From positions 62,001 to 126,000 of the forward strand of contig NZ_JAPDFL010000001.1 of the NCBI RefSeq assembly GCF_025949695.1: a DNA stretch of 64,000 nucleotides, read 5' to 3'. Positions within the stretch are counted from its first letter, which is position 1. Each line of letters starts with the position of its first letter. Shown here in pieces: positions 24,137-33,825 of this stretch. The stretch comes from Pararhodobacter zhoushanensis. Lineage in GTDB: Bacteria; Pseudomonadota; Alphaproteobacteria; Rhodobacterales; Rhodobacteraceae. A program made the translations under genes and the position numbers. The notes under the pieces are model-generated. The model saw only the letters and a program-made list of their open reading frames with translations. It did not search any database and had not been told where the DNA came from.

Positions 24137-25252
24137 TCAGCGCTGCGGGATCGTGCCCTCCCAGAGCACAACCTTGGTGCCGCCCATGTCGATGGGCGCG
24201 CCCAGCGGCTTCAGCGGCAGTCCCGTCGCCTTGACCAGCCCGGCATCCGGCGACACCAGCCCCAGCCGCCAACCGGCGAATCCTTCGCCCAGCACGCGGC
24301 CCAACGAGCCATAGAGCGCGAACAGGAGCTTGCGCTCGCCAATCCGCGCGCCCCAGGGCGGGTTCACCAGCACCAGCCCCGGCACCGCGCCTTCGGGCGG
24401 CGTCAGGTCGCTGATCGGCTTGCGGTCGAACTGGCACCAGTCGCTGACCCCGGCCCGCACGGCATTGGCGCGCGCGCCGCCCACCGCCCCCTGATCGCGG
24501 TCCGAGCCGAAGAAGCGCAGCACCGGCGGCACGGCAGGCGTGCCCTTGAGCGCGGCAAACGCCGCCGGCTCATAGCCCGCCAAGTCCTGAAAGGCGAAAG
24601 CGCGGTCGCGCCCCGGCTGCAGCCCAGCCGCGATTTCGGCCGCCTCGATCGCGAAGGTGCCGGAGCCGCACATCGGATCGACCAGTGTCTGGCTGCCGTC
24701 AAAGCCCATCTGCCGCAGGATCAGCGCCGCCAGCGTTTCACGCATCGGGGCCTTGCCGACGGCCTCCTTGTGGCCGCGCTTGTGCAGGCTCTCGCCCGAG
24801 GTATCCAGACTGATCGTCACCAGATCATCCTCGATCCGCGCCTTGACCACGATGGCAGCTTCGGCAGCAGCGGTGACGATGGGCGCGCCCAGTTCCTCGC
24901 GAATCGCGGTCTCGATGCGCTGGGTGGCGGCCTTGGCGTGGTAGATCTTGGACTGACGGCAGGTCGTCTCGACCCGCACGGGCAGATCAGCGCGCAACAC
25001 GCCCGCCCAGTCCACCTTGCGCGACCGCTTGTCCAGTTGCGCCAGATGCATCGCCCGGAACGAGGCGATGCGCACCAGCACCCGCGTGGTCCCGCGCAGC
25101 ACCAGATTGGCGCGCCAGACCTCGGGCCAGCCGCCCTGCGCTTCGACCCCGCCGGGCACCACGGTGACGCCCTTGAACCCGGCGGCGCGCGCCTCGTCGG
25201 CAAGCGTGGCTTCAAGGCCGGGAACGGCGGTAAGGAACAGCGTGTCAATCAT
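24137..25252 (-). CDS. THUMP-domain class I SAM-dependent RNA methyltransferase (RlmL-like)
   Basis: A 371-aa enzyme: an N-terminal ferredoxin-like plus THUMP region (VETTCRQSKIYHAKAATQRI, LDTSGESLHKRGHKEAVGKAPMRETLAALIL) and a C-terminal Rossmann methylase with LVDPMCGSGTFAIEAAEIAAG as the SAM-binding motif and LVLVNPPWGARIGE as the NPPW catalytic motif. This layout matches the m2G2445 half of RlmL (YcbY N-terminal part), so modification of 23S rRNA guanine N2 is likely. MIDTLFLTAVPGLE is chosen as the start; the 16 preceding residues do not fit. Confidence 0.9.
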   Translation of the reverse strand: MIDTLFLTAVPGLEATLADEARAAGFKGVTVVPGGVEAQGGWPEVWRANLVLRGTTRVLVRIASFRAMHLAQLDKRSRKVDWAGVLRADLPVRVETTCRQSKIYHAKAATQRIETAIREELGAPIVTAAAEAAIVVKARIEDDLVTISLDTSGESLHKRGHKEAVGKAPMRETLAALILRQMGFDGSQTLVDPMCGSGTFAIEAAEIAAGLQPGRDRAFAFQDLAGYEPAAFAALKGTPAVPPVLRFFGSDRDQGAVGGARANAVRAGVSDWCQFDRKPISDLTPPEGAVPGLVLVNPPWGARIGERKLLFALYGSLGRVLGEGFAGWRLGLVSPDAGLVKATGLPLKPLGAPIDMGGTKVVLWEGTIPQR

Positions 25253-25349
25253 GCCGCGAGCCATAGCGTCAAACGCCCGCATCCGCGAGTGTCTTTGCAT
25301 CCGCGCCGCAAAATGCTAGGGCGCGCGAACGCAACATCCGGAGGGCGCG

Positions 25350-25829
25350 ATGACCGTGGACGTGGGACTCATCATGGGCAGCCAATCGGACTGGCCGACG
25401 ATGCGCGAGGCTGCGGCGATTCTGGACGAGCTGGGCATCGGCTATGAAGCGCGGATCGTCTCGGCCCACCGCACGCCGGACCGGCTGTGGGACTATGGCA
25501 AGACGGCGGCGGGGCGCGGGTTGAAGGTGATCATCGCCGGGGCCGGGGGTGCCGCGCATCTGCCGGGGATGATGGCGTCCAAGACGCGGGTGCCGGTGAT
25601 CGGCGTACCGATCCAGACGCGGGCGCTGTCGGGCGTGGACAGCCTGTATTCCATCCTGCAGATGCCGCGCGGCTATCCGGTGGCGACCATGGCCATCGGG
25701 GGGGCTGCCAATGCCGGGCTGATGGCCGCGCAGATGCTGGCCGTGAGCGACGCGGCGCTGGCCGAACGGGTCGATGCCTGGCGTCAGGCGCTGTCCGACT
25801 CCATCCCGCAGGAGCCGCGCGATGAGTGA
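25350..25829 (+). CDS. purE: N5-carboxyaminoimidazole ribonucleotide mutase
   Basis: A 159-aa class I PurE that interconverts N5-CAIR and CAIR in purine synthesis. Characteristic residues are [36 protein letters not shown] and [23 protein letters not shown] precedes the ATG. It overlaps purK by eight bases (ATGAGTGA), forming the usual purEK operon. Confidence 0.98.
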   Translation: MTVDVGLIMGSQSDWPTMREAAAILDELGIGYEARIVSAHRTPDRLWDYGKTAAGRGLKVIIAGAGGAAHLPGMMASKTRVPVIGVPIQTRALSGVDSLYSILQMPRGYPVATMAIGGAANAGLMAAQMLAVSDAALAERVDAWRQALSDSIPQEPRDE

Positions 25830-26892
25830 GCCCCTCGCCCCCGGCGCCTGCATCGGTATCCTTGGCGGTGGCCAGTTGGGCCGGATGCTGTCCGTGGCGG
25901 CGTCCCGGCTGGGGCTGCGCACCCACGTCTACGATCCGGGCGCGAACCCGCCCGCCGGGCATGTGGCGGAACGGGTGACGACGGCGGACTGGGAGGACGA
26001 GGCCGCCCTGCGCGCCTTCGCCGCCTCGGTGGATGTGATCACCTATGAATTCGAGAACATCCCGACCGCCACGCTGGACCTGCTGGAAAGTTTGCGCCCC
26101 GTCCGCCCCAACCGGCGCGCATTGGCGATCAGTCAGGACCGGCTGACGGAAAAGGACTTCCTCACCGGTCTGGGCCTCACCACAGCGCCCTACCGCGATG
26201 TGCCGGACAGGGCAGCACTGGCGGCGGCACTGGCCGAACACGGCGCCCCCGCCATCCTGAAAACCCGCCGTCTGGGCTATGACGGCAAGGGACAGGCGCG
26301 GATCATGGCGCCCGGGCAGGCCGAGGCTGCGCTGGCCGAGATGGGCGGGGCGGACGCGATCTTCGAGGGTTTCGTGCGTTTCACGCATGAGGTCTCGGTC
26401 ATCGCCGCGCGCGGGCTGAACGGCGAAGTCTCGTGCTACGATCCGGGTGAGAACGTCCATGAAGACGGCATCCTGCGCACGACAACCGTGCCCGCACGGC
26501 TGGCCCCCGGCCAACACATGGACGCCGTGTTGCTGGCTGGCAAGATCCTGAACGCGCTGGACTATGTCGGCGTGATGGGGGTCGAGCTGTTCGTGACACC
26601 CAAGGGCCTCGTGGTCAACGAAATCGCCCCGCGCGTCCATAACTCGGGCCACTGGACGCAAGCGGGCTGCGCGGTGGACCAGTTCGAACAGCATATCCGC
26701 GCGGTGGCCGGGTGGCCGCTGGGCAATGGCCAGCGCTACGCGGATGTGGTGATGGAGAACCTGATCGGCGATGATGTCGACCGCGTGCCCGCGCTGTCGC
26801 GCGAGGCTGACACGCAGATCCACCTCTACGGCAAGGGCGCTGCACGACCGGGCCGCAAGATGGGCCACGTCAACCGGGTGTCACGCGGGTAA
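25822..26892 (+). CDS. purK: 5-(carboxyamino)imidazole ribonucleotide synthase
   Basis: A 356-aa ATP-grasp enzyme making N5-CAIR from AIR, ATP and bicarbonate. It begins [24 protein letters not shown] and contains [40 protein letters not shown] and [15 protein letters not shown]. The start overlaps the purE stop. It is followed by a GGGGGC/GCCCCC hairpin and a palindromic element that may end transcription. Confidence 0.98.
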   Translation: MSEPLAPGACIGILGGGQLGRMLSVAASRLGLRTHVYDPGANPPAGHVAERVTTADWEDEAALRAFAASVDVITYEFENIPTATLDLLESLRPVRPNRRALAISQDRLTEKDFLTGLGLTTAPYRDVPDRAALAAALAEHGAPAILKTRRLGYDGKGQARIMAPGQAEAALAEMGGADAIFEGFVRFTHEVSVIAARGLNGEVSCYDPGENVHEDGILRTTTVPARLAPGQHMDAVLLAGKILNALDYVGVMGVELFVTPKGLVVNEIAPRVHNSGHWTQAGCAVDQFEQHIRAVAGWPLGNGQRYADVVMENLIGDDVDRVPALSREADTQIHLYGKGAARPGRKMGHVNRVSRG

Positions 26893-27046
26893 CGGGGGCG
26901 CTGCCCCCGCGCGCTTCGCGCTCCCCCGAGATATTTAAGGAGCAAAGAAGCGCAGTTAACAAAAGGTTAACGCCCCTCTTTGCTCTTCAAATATCCTCGG
27001 GGGTGAATTCGCTGCAAGCGAAGAGGGGGGCAGAAGGCCCCCTTGC
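26893..27046 (+). repeat. Intergenic palindromic element, copy 5 (type A stem)
   Basis: Between convergent purK and the aldehyde dehydrogenase gene. Left GGGGGCG/CTGCCCCC hairpin and GCGC-TTCG-GCGC, then left arm GATATTTAAGGAGCAAAGA (26930-26948) and right arm 26977-26995, pairing at 17 of 19 positions. The 28-base loop has GTTAAC and GGTTAAC as in copy 1. The tail is GGGGGTGAATTCGC-TGCAA-GCGAAGAGGGGGGC then GGCCCCCT. Stem and loop lengths equal those of copy 1. Confidence 0.85.
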
Positions 27047-27052
27047 CCGATC

Positions 27053-28531
<1,479 letters not shown>

Positions 28532-28617
28532 GGAATCCTCATCATCGATTGGCCGCCAGAACGGCGTTTGGATATCCAGAGCACATAATACTTAACAACG
28601 CAAGTAATGACCCCGGT

Positions 28618-29406
28618 ATGACCAAAGACCTGAGCCGCGACTACGCGAACGGCGACTTCATCGCCGACGCCGCCACCTATCCGCCACGGTGGGCTGACGA
28701 GGCAGCCGCGCTGCGCCTCAGACTGGGCGACCGGGCCCGGACCGGCCTGCGCTATGGCACAGAACCGCGTCAAACCTTCGATCTGTTCCTGCCTGAGACG
28801 ACACCCGTCGGGCTCATGGTCTTCATCCATGGGGGATACTGGATGGCGTTCGATCCGGCAAGCTGGTCCCATCTGGCCGAGGGCGCGCTGGCGCGCGACT
28901 GGGCCGTGGCCATACCGGGCTATACGCTGGCACCCCAAGCGCGGATCGCGTCAATGACGGATGAGGTGGAAGCGGCGATCACCATGGCCGCCGAGATGAT
29001 CGACGGCCCCATCGTCATCACAGGCCATTCCGCAGGCGGGCACCTGTCGGCGCGCATGGCCTGCGCGGATCGCACGCCGGTCTGGGCGGACCGACTGGTG
29101 CGCGTGGTGCCGATCTCGCCTTTGGCGGATCTGCGTCCGCTGATGGAGACCGACATGAACGCCACGCTGCACCTCGACGCGGCCGAGGCGGCGGCGGAAA
29201 GCCCCGCCCTGCTGGCCAAACGGTCGCAGGTCGACTGCACCGTCTGGGTGGGCGCGCAAGAGCGCCCCGCCTTCCTGTGGCAGGCGCGCCTGCTGTCCGA
29301 GGACTGGGACTGCCCCTGGCACGCCGCGCCGGGCCTGCACCATTTCAACGTGATCGACGATCTGGCCGATCCCGAAAGCGTGCTGGTGCAGACCCTGCTC
29401 GACTAG
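28618..29406 (+). CDS. Alpha/beta hydrolase, kynurenine-formamidase-like
   Basis: A 262-aa hydrolase. It has HGGYWMAFDPASWSHLAEG with the HGGYW oxyanion motif of N-formylkynurenine formamidases and related esterases, the nucleophile elbow GHSAGGHLSARM, and a C-terminal His in GLHHFNVIDDL. MTKDLSRDYANGDFIADAA is the start; the upstream residues in frame lie in the promoter. It may hydrolyse N-formylkynurenine or a similar amide/ester. No other kynurenine-pathway gene is adjacent, so the substrate is uncertain. Confidence 0.82.
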   Translation: MTKDLSRDYANGDFIADAATYPPRWADEAAALRLRLGDRARTGLRYGTEPRQTFDLFLPETTPVGLMVFIHGGYWMAFDPASWSHLAEGALARDWAVAIPGYTLAPQARIASMTDEVEAAITMAAEMIDGPIVITGHSAGGHLSARMACADRTPVWADRLVRVVPISPLADLRPLMETDMNATLHLDAAEAAAESPALLAKRSQVDCTVWVGAQERPAFLWQARLLSEDWDCPWHAAPGLHHFNVIDDLADPESVLVQTLLD

Positions 29407-29409
29407 GCG

Positions 29410-29838
29410 TCAGACGCGCTCGAGCGTGACGTCGATATTGCCGCGCGTGGCGTTCGAATACGGGCACACGGCATGCGCGGCCTCGATCATCGTCTGGGCC
29501 AGTTCATCCTCGACCCCCGGCAGCGACACTTTCAGCGCCACTTCCAGACCGAAGCCGCCTTCGCTGCGCGCGCCGATACCGACCTGCGCCGAAACGGTCG
29601 CGTCCTCGGGAACGGTGCCCAGCTTCTGCATGCGCGCTGCGGCGCGCAGGGCGCTGAGGAAGCACCCGGCATAGCCCATCGCAAACAGTTCTTCGGGGTT
29701 ATGGCCTTTGCCGTTGCCGCCCATTTCGGTCGGCGTGGCCATCGTTACGGTCAGCGAGCCCGAATCGAGGCTGGTGATCCCGGTGCGGCCGCCGCCATTG
29801 GCGGTGGCAGAAGTACGGTATTTGACGTCGACGCTCAT
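29410..29838 (-). CDS. ohr: Organic hydroperoxide resistance protein Ohr
   Basis: A 142-aa OsmC/Ohr-family thiol peroxidase reducing organic hydroperoxides. The two reactive Cys are visible in YAGCFLSALRAAAR and AHAVCPYSNATRGNIDV. The N-terminus VKYRTSATANGGGRTGITSLD is typical. It is divergently transcribed from the MarR-type regulator, the usual ohr/ohrR arrangement, with two operator-like dyads in the shared promoter region. Confidence 0.95.
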   Translation of the reverse strand: MSVDVKYRTSATANGGGRTGITSLDSGSLTVTMATPTEMGGNGKGHNPEELFAMGYAGCFLSALRAAARMQKLGTVPEDATVSAQVGIGARSEGGFGLEVALKVSLPGVEDELAQTMIEAAHAVCPYSNATRGNIDVTLERV

Positions 29839-29865
29839 GAAAAGCTCCTGTCGCTTGTGATTATG

Positions 29866-29875
29866 TCGTGCACGA
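29866..29875. promoter_or_regulatory. OhrR operator-like dyad, site 1
   Basis: TCGTGCACGA is a perfect 10-bp palindrome 27 bases upstream of ohr, followed by TACA. It closely resembles a second dyad 56 bases away, centre to centre, in the same divergent promoter. OhrR proteins bind such dyads next to ohr; assignment to this regulator is by context. Confidence 0.5.
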
Positions 29876-29919
29876 TACAAATAGCGCCGTGAGATGCGCA
29901 TGTCAATCGCTTGCGCCTT

Positions 29920-29933
29920 TATCGTGCGCGATA
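29920..29933. promoter_or_regulatory. OhrR operator-like dyad, site 2
   Basis: TATCG-TGCG-CGATA is a 5-4-5 inverted repeat whose core CGTGCGCGATA matches site 1 (CGTGCACGATA) with one change. It lies 12 bases before the ohrR ATG, well placed for autorepression. Confidence 0.5.
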
Positions 29934-29945
29934 TATTGTGACACG

Positions 29946-30383
29946 ATGACCCTCGCCCCCGCCGACATGCTCTGTTTCTCGCTCTACTCCGCCCAGCAGG
30001 CCATGCAGGCGGCGTATAAGCCCCTGCTCGACCCGCTGGGCCTGACCTATCCGCAGTATCTGGTGCTGACGGCGCTCTGGACGCAGGACGCCCCTCAGAC
30101 CGTGGGCGCGCTGGGGGCAGCGCTGGGGTTGGAAACGAACACGCTCACCCCCTTGCTCAAACGCATGGAAACCGCAGGCCTGATCGCGCGCCGCCGCGAC
30201 GCGGTGGATGAGCGTCAGGTGCGCATCTCGCTGACGGAAAAGGGACAGGCCCTGCAACCGCAGGCGCTTGACGTGCAGCGTTGCTTCTTCGAAGCCACAG
30301 GCCTGTCACTGACCGAGGCCAAGCAATTGCGCGACCAGATCACTGCCCTGCGCGACCGCCTGAACCCGCGCTCACAGCTTTGA
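29946..30383 (+). CDS. ohrR: MarR-family organic hydroperoxide regulator OhrR
   Basis: A 145-aa winged-helix regulator. The N-terminal helix DMLCFSLYSAQQAM contains the single peroxide-sensing Cys of OhrR at residue 10. The DNA-binding core is PQTVGALGAALGLETNTLTP then LKRMETAGLIARRRDAVDER. A second Cys (RCFFEATGLS) near the C-terminus suggests the two-Cys OhrR subtype. It probably represses ohr and itself until oxidised. Its end overlaps the convergent CoA-binding gene by 12 bases. Confidence 0.93.
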   Translation: MTLAPADMLCFSLYSAQQAMQAAYKPLLDPLGLTYPQYLVLTALWTQDAPQTVGALGAALGLETNTLTPLLKRMETAGLIARRRDAVDERQVRISLTEKGQALQPQALDVQRCFFEATGLSLTEAKQLRDQITALRDRLNPRSQL

Positions 30384-30887
30384 GCTGATGACGCCGGTGT
30401 TGAAACCGCCCATGCGCAGCTCACCGAACAGGCGCTGATATTCGATCTTGGGACAGCGGTTCTGGATGAAATCCACCCCGCGCTCGGCGCACATCGCGCG
30501 CGCCTCGTCGCTGGTGACGCCGATCTGCAACCAGACGGTTTTCAGCCCCGGCAGATGGTCCAGCGCCGCGCGCACGATGGGCGCGACATGTTCCGAGCGG
30601 CGAAACACATCCAGCGTATCCACGGTTTGCGGCAGATCGGTCACATCGGCGACAACGGTAGCCCCGAACAACTGTTCGCCCGCATGGCCCGGGTTGACCG
30701 GGACCACCGCCTTGCCCTTGAGCTTGAGATAGCGCGCCACGAAATAGCTGGGCCGCACCGGGTTCGGCGACACGCCGACCACGGCAACGGTCTTGATGCG
30801 CTGCAGGATCTTGCGCAGCACCGCATCATCGGGGGCATCGGGGAAGGACGGCGCGGCGCCGCCCTTCGGGGGAAGAGTATCGGTCAT
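30372..30887 (-). CDS. CoA-binding domain protein (YccU-like)
   Basis: A 171-aa Rossmann-type protein of the CoA-binding family: KTVAVVGVSPNPVRPSYFVARYLKLKGKAVVPVNPG near the N-terminus, VDTLDVFRRSEHVAPIVRAA in the middle, and VWLQIGVTSDEARAMCAERGVDFIQNRCPKIEYQRL. The CoA-binding signature and length match the family. The biochemical role is not established. MTDTLPPKGGAAPSF is chosen as the start. Confidence 0.85.
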   Translation of the reverse strand: MTDTLPPKGGAAPSFPDAPDDAVLRKILQRIKTVAVVGVSPNPVRPSYFVARYLKLKGKAVVPVNPGHAGEQLFGATVVADVTDLPQTVDTLDVFRRSEHVAPIVRAALDHLPGLKTVWLQIGVTSDEARAMCAERGVDFIQNRCPKIEYQRLFGELRMGGFNTGVISSKL

Positions 30888-30945
30888 ATCAGGCTCCGGT
30901 CTGGCGACACCCTCACCCGGCATCGCCTTGGGAACAAGAAGAAAT

Positions 30946-31057
30946 AAAAAGCGCCCGGTGAAAACCGGGCGCGAGTTGGGAACGAGGGACAGTGGAGGAA
31001 ACGCGAGAGTTCCTGCTCAACGCTTCATGTGACAATATGAGCGCTCTTTGCGAAAAT
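30946..31057 (-). ncRNA. Candidate small RNA ending in an orphan terminator
   Basis: Between rlmB and the CoA-binding gene lies a second minus-strand terminator, GCGCCCGGT-TTTC-ACCGGGCGC followed by TTTTT (30946-30972), downstream of the rlmB terminator itself. No reading frame lies between them. The roughly 85 bases upstream include CCTCCACTG and other pyrimidine-rich tracts that could act as anti-Shine-Dalgarno seeds, and TATTGT could be a -10 near 31034. An sRNA about 70-100 nt long would explain the extra terminator. The 5' end is a guess. Confidence 0.35.
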
Positions 31058-31059
31058 AA

Positions 31060-31094
31060 AAGGGCGGTCGCGATTTCGTGATTAACCCGCCCTT
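31060..31094 (-). terminator. Rho-independent terminator after rlmB
   Basis: On the minus strand AAGGGCGG pairs with CCGCCCTT around a 19-base loop and is followed by TTATTTT. It begins 5 bases after the rlmB stop. Confidence 0.7.
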
Positions 31095-31099
31095 AAGCC

Positions 31100-31879
31100 T
31101 CAGCGCCCCACCGTCGCCGCGTACAAAGACACCGCCGCCGCGTTCGACACGTTGAGCGAGCCGAACCCGCCCGCATAAGGCACCCGCACCAGCGCATCGC
31201 AGGTCTCGCGGGTCTTTTCGCGCAGCCCCGGCCCTTCGGCCCCCAGCACCAGCGCCACGGGCCGGTCGCCCACAGCCGCAAGGCCTTCGGCCAGCGTCTG
31301 CTCGGCCTCGCCATCCAGCCCCAGCAGGGTAAATCCCATCTTCTTGAGCGACAGCATGGCATCCGCCAGATTGGTCACCCGCAGATACGGCTGGCGCTCC
31401 AGCGCGCCCGAGGCGGTCTTGGCCAGCGCCCCGGTCTCGGGTGCGGAATGGTGGCGCGGGGCCACCACGGCGCGCGCACCGAACACCTCGGCCGAGCGCA
31501 GGATCGCGCCGACGTTATGCGGATCGGTCACCCGGTCGAGCAACACCACCACCGGCGCGCCGGCCCCCGAGGCGCAGACATCCTCGAAACTGCCCCAGTC
31601 CAGCGCCTTGACCTCAAGCGCCGCGCCCTGATGAACCGAATCGGGGGCAAGCGGGGCCGAGAATTTGCGCGGATCCTCGATCTCGGGCTCCATACCCGAT
31701 TCGGCGATCGCGTCGGCCAGCTTGTCGGCGGCGTTCTTGGTGACGAGCAGCCGCAACCGCTCGCGCTGCGGATTGACCAGTGCATCGCGCACGGCATGCA
31801 GGCCGAACAGCCAGACGGTTTCTGCCGCCGAGGCGCGTTTGGCGCGTTCCTTGTCAATCACCCAGGCCGGTTTTTTCAT
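31100..31879 (-). CDS. rlmB: 23S rRNA 2'-O-methyltransferase, RlmB/TrmH (SpoU) family
   Basis: A 259-aa SPOUT methyltransferase. The N-terminal substrate-binding part is WLFGLHAVRDALVNPQRERLRLLVTKNA; the knot domain has VLLDRVTDPHNVGAILRSAEVFGA, LVLGAEGPGLREKTRE and VRVPYAGGFGSLNVSNAAAVSLYA, the three SpoU motifs. RlmB methylates G2251 of 23S rRNA. MKKPAWVIDKERAKR is the start; the longer frame upstream is antisense to other sequence. A tRNA-Tyr gene lies about 250 bases away on the other strand. Confidence 0.92.
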   Translation of the reverse strand: MKKPAWVIDKERAKRASAAETVWLFGLHAVRDALVNPQRERLRLLVTKNAADKLADAIAESGMEPEIEDPRKFSAPLAPDSVHQGAALEVKALDWGSFEDVCASGAGAPVVVLLDRVTDPHNVGAILRSAEVFGARAVVAPRHHSAPETGALAKTASGALERQPYLRVTNLADAMLSLKKMGFTLLGLDGEAEQTLAEGLAAVGDRPVALVLGAEGPGLREKTRETCDALVRVPYAGGFGSLNVSNAAAVSLYAATVGR

Positions 31880-32127
31880 CGCTTTGCCCCCGGAAAAACG
31901 CCTTATTGCGCTGCGCAGGCCGCGCGCGCAAGTCGGTCGTAATATTCCCGCCCGGGTGCGCGCCGCCAGCTGCCCGAATAAGCGCCCCCTGCGCCCTCTC
32001 ACCTTGCCGCAAATACGCCTCTGCCCTCAAAACCAACCCCGCACCCAAACCATGCGCAAACCCCGCTTTTCCCCCGCTTTCGACCCTTGACGCCCCCTGC
32101 CCCCTTCGGTATTCCCCGCGCAGCGTC

Positions 32128-32211
32128 GGGCGACGTGCTGCAAGGTGCGGCAGCGGACTGTAACTCCGCCGGGGAGACCCACGCCTGGTTCGATTCCAGG
32201 GTCGCCCACCA
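32128..32211 (+). tRNA. tRNA-Tyr (GTA anticodon)
   Basis: Class II tRNA of 84 bases. The acceptor GGGCGAC pairs with GTCGCCC; the anticodon stem GCGGA/TCCGC encloses loop CTGTAAC with anticodon GTA; a long variable arm follows; the T arm is CCTGGTTCGATTCCAGG. The discriminator A and CCA are encoded at 32208-32211. Confidence 0.96.
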
Positions 32212-32490
32212 TAACACTTTCAACAGGTTATGGTGACAGTCAGCGGATGCGGCACCTCAATGCCCGCATGTTGCGACAAAACCTATCTCACACAGCGCTT
32301 CACCAGCCCCCTTCGCGCGGCCTGCAGACCTGAATCATGCCGTCTTGGCGATGATCAGGAAGCTCAGCGGCATCCGCCAACGCGTTCGCCGCGTGCCCTG
32401 CTGGCCGCTTTGCCATCGCCAACAGACGGGACAGCGCGCTGGACGCTGTTCGGATGTCTGCTGGCAGCGGATGGGCGCAGACGGGCTGTT
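32212..32490. other. Gene-free stretch after tRNA-Tyr
   Basis: About 280 bases with no convincing gene. Short open frames here lack ribosome sites and composition typical of the window. I see no repeat of the tRNA 3' end, no integrase and no terminator hairpin. It ends in an AT-rich patch containing the Zur-like box. Confidence 0.6.
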
Positions 32491-32498
32491 TACATTAT

Positions 32499-32516
32499 GT
32501 TATGTTATATCATACC
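32499..32516 (+). promoter_or_regulatory. Zur-box-like operator upstream of aztD
   Basis: GTTATGTTATATCATACC is an imperfect dyad (TATG...CATA arms, 6 of 7 core pairs). It resembles the alphaproteobacterial Zur box in being an AT-rich palindrome with GTTATRTTATA at its core. It lies 31 bases before the AztD start, overlapping the likely promoter, which predicts repression in zinc-replete cells. No zur gene is in the window. Confidence 0.6.
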
Positions 32517-32547
32517 AATCGACTCACCTTAGATTGAGGAGATGCGG

Positions 32548-33774
32548 ATGAACCGTTCCAGATACCTTGCAACCCTGCTGATGGCCTCTGCCGCCGCGAC
32601 GGCGCTCGCCGCCGGTGGCTCGGTCGCTCAGGATCACGACCCTGAGTCTGCGGAGACGCACTACCGGCTCTTTATCGGCGATCACGCCGAAGGCGTGGTC
32701 CGTGCCATCGACCTGGAAGACAGCGCCGACGCCGGCACCTTCCGGATCGACTTGACCCCCGCACTGACCCGCAGCACCAGCGGGCGCACGATCTTTGCCG
32801 TGCAGGGAGAGGCGGGCGCGGTTGCCGTCATCGCCACGGGCATCGACGTCGAGGACCACGGCGACCACCGCGACTTGCACGTGACCGACGCGCGCCTGCT
32901 GGAAACCGCGATCACCGGCACCCGCCCTGCGCATGTGATCGAAGGCTCGGGGACGATTGCGCTTTTCGACGATGGCACCGGAAGCGTGTCGCTGTTCGCG
33001 GAAAACGCCGTGCTGGAAGGCGCGTTTGATCCGGTGGTTCTGGAACCCGGCGCCGCGCATCACGGCCTTGCCGCGCCGATGGGCGATTACATCGTCGTGT
33101 CGGTCCCGCACGAGTCGCCGGACGCGCCGCGCGTCGGCCTCAGGGTGATCGACCGTCAGGGCGCACCCGTGGGCGCGGTGGTCCCCTGCCCGGGTGTCCA
33201 CGGGCAGGCGCAATCGGCACGGGTCTTTGCGTTCGGCTGCCGCGATGGCGTGGTCATCGCGACCCCTTCGGCCGGAAGCGAGCCGCCGGTGCTGGAACAC
33301 ATTTCCACCGCCGGTCTTGGCGAGGGCAATGTCTCGACCCTTAAAGGCGGAACGGCTCTGCAGTTCTTCCTTGGCAACTTCGGCCCTGCGGCGGTCGTGC
33401 TCATCGAACCGGGCAGCGACGCGCCCTTCCGCCGGATCGACCTGCCCACCCGCCGGGTGGACTTCGCCCTCGACCCGATCAACCCGCGCAACGCCTATGT
33501 GCTGACCGAGGACGGCCAGCTTCACCTGCTGGACGTCATCGCTGGCGCAATCACGCAGAGCCTGCAGCTGACAGACCCGTACTCGATGGATGGCCACTGG
33601 CGTGACGCGCGCCCGCGTCTGGCCGTGGCAGGCGACCACATCGCCGTGACGGATCCGCGCGCGGGTCTGGTCCGGCTGCTCAGCATCGACCGCTTTGCGC
33701 AGGAGCGCACAATCCCCGTCGACGGCACGCCCTACACCATCGTCGCCGTGGGTGGGTCAGGCGCGGACCACTGA
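32548..33774 (+). CDS. aztD: Periplasmic zinc metallochaperone AztD
   Basis: A 408-aa secreted beta-propeller protein. The signal peptide is MNRSRYLATLLMASAAATALAAGG. His/Asp-rich stretches suited to zinc binding follow: DHDPESAETHYRLF, IDVEDHGDHRDLHV, PGAAHHGLAAPMG and PCPGVHGQA. AztD chaperones deliver zinc to the AztC binding protein of the AztABC importer. The ATG at 32548 has GAGGAG seven bases upstream; the ATG two codons earlier abuts the ribosome site. The aztABC genes are not adjacent, so this is an orphan copy in the window. The Zur-like box supports zinc-starvation control. Confidence 0.88.
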   Translation: MNRSRYLATLLMASAAATALAAGGSVAQDHDPESAETHYRLFIGDHAEGVVRAIDLEDSADAGTFRIDLTPALTRSTSGRTIFAVQGEAGAVAVIATGIDVEDHGDHRDLHVTDARLLETAITGTRPAHVIEGSGTIALFDDGTGSVSLFAENAVLEGAFDPVVLEPGAAHHGLAAPMGDYIVVSVPHESPDAPRVGLRVIDRQGAPVGAVVPCPGVHGQAQSARVFAFGCRDGVVIATPSAGSEPPVLEHISTAGLGEGNVSTLKGGTALQFFLGNFGPAAVVLIEPGSDAPFRRIDLPTRRVDFALDPINPRNAYVLTEDGQLHLLDVIAGAITQSLQLTDPYSMDGHWRDARPRLAVAGDHIAVTDPRAGLVRLLSIDRFAQERTIPVDGTPYTIVAVGGSGADH

Positions 33775-33795
33775 TCCGGGCTTAGCACAAGAACA

Positions 33796-33825
33796 GCATC
33801 CGGCCTGAGATCGCGGGCCGGATGC
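33796..33825 (+). terminator. Hairpin after aztD
   Basis: GCATCCGGCC pairs perfectly with GGCCGGATGC around a 10-base loop, 21 bases after the stop. There is no clear T tract, so it may be an intrinsic terminator of the GC-rich type or an mRNA-stabilising stem. Confidence 0.55.

Noticed and set aside
32230..32532. 100-aa frame between tRNA-Tyr and aztD
   Set aside because: No ribosome site, no recognisable sequence, and it runs across the Zur-like box and promoter.
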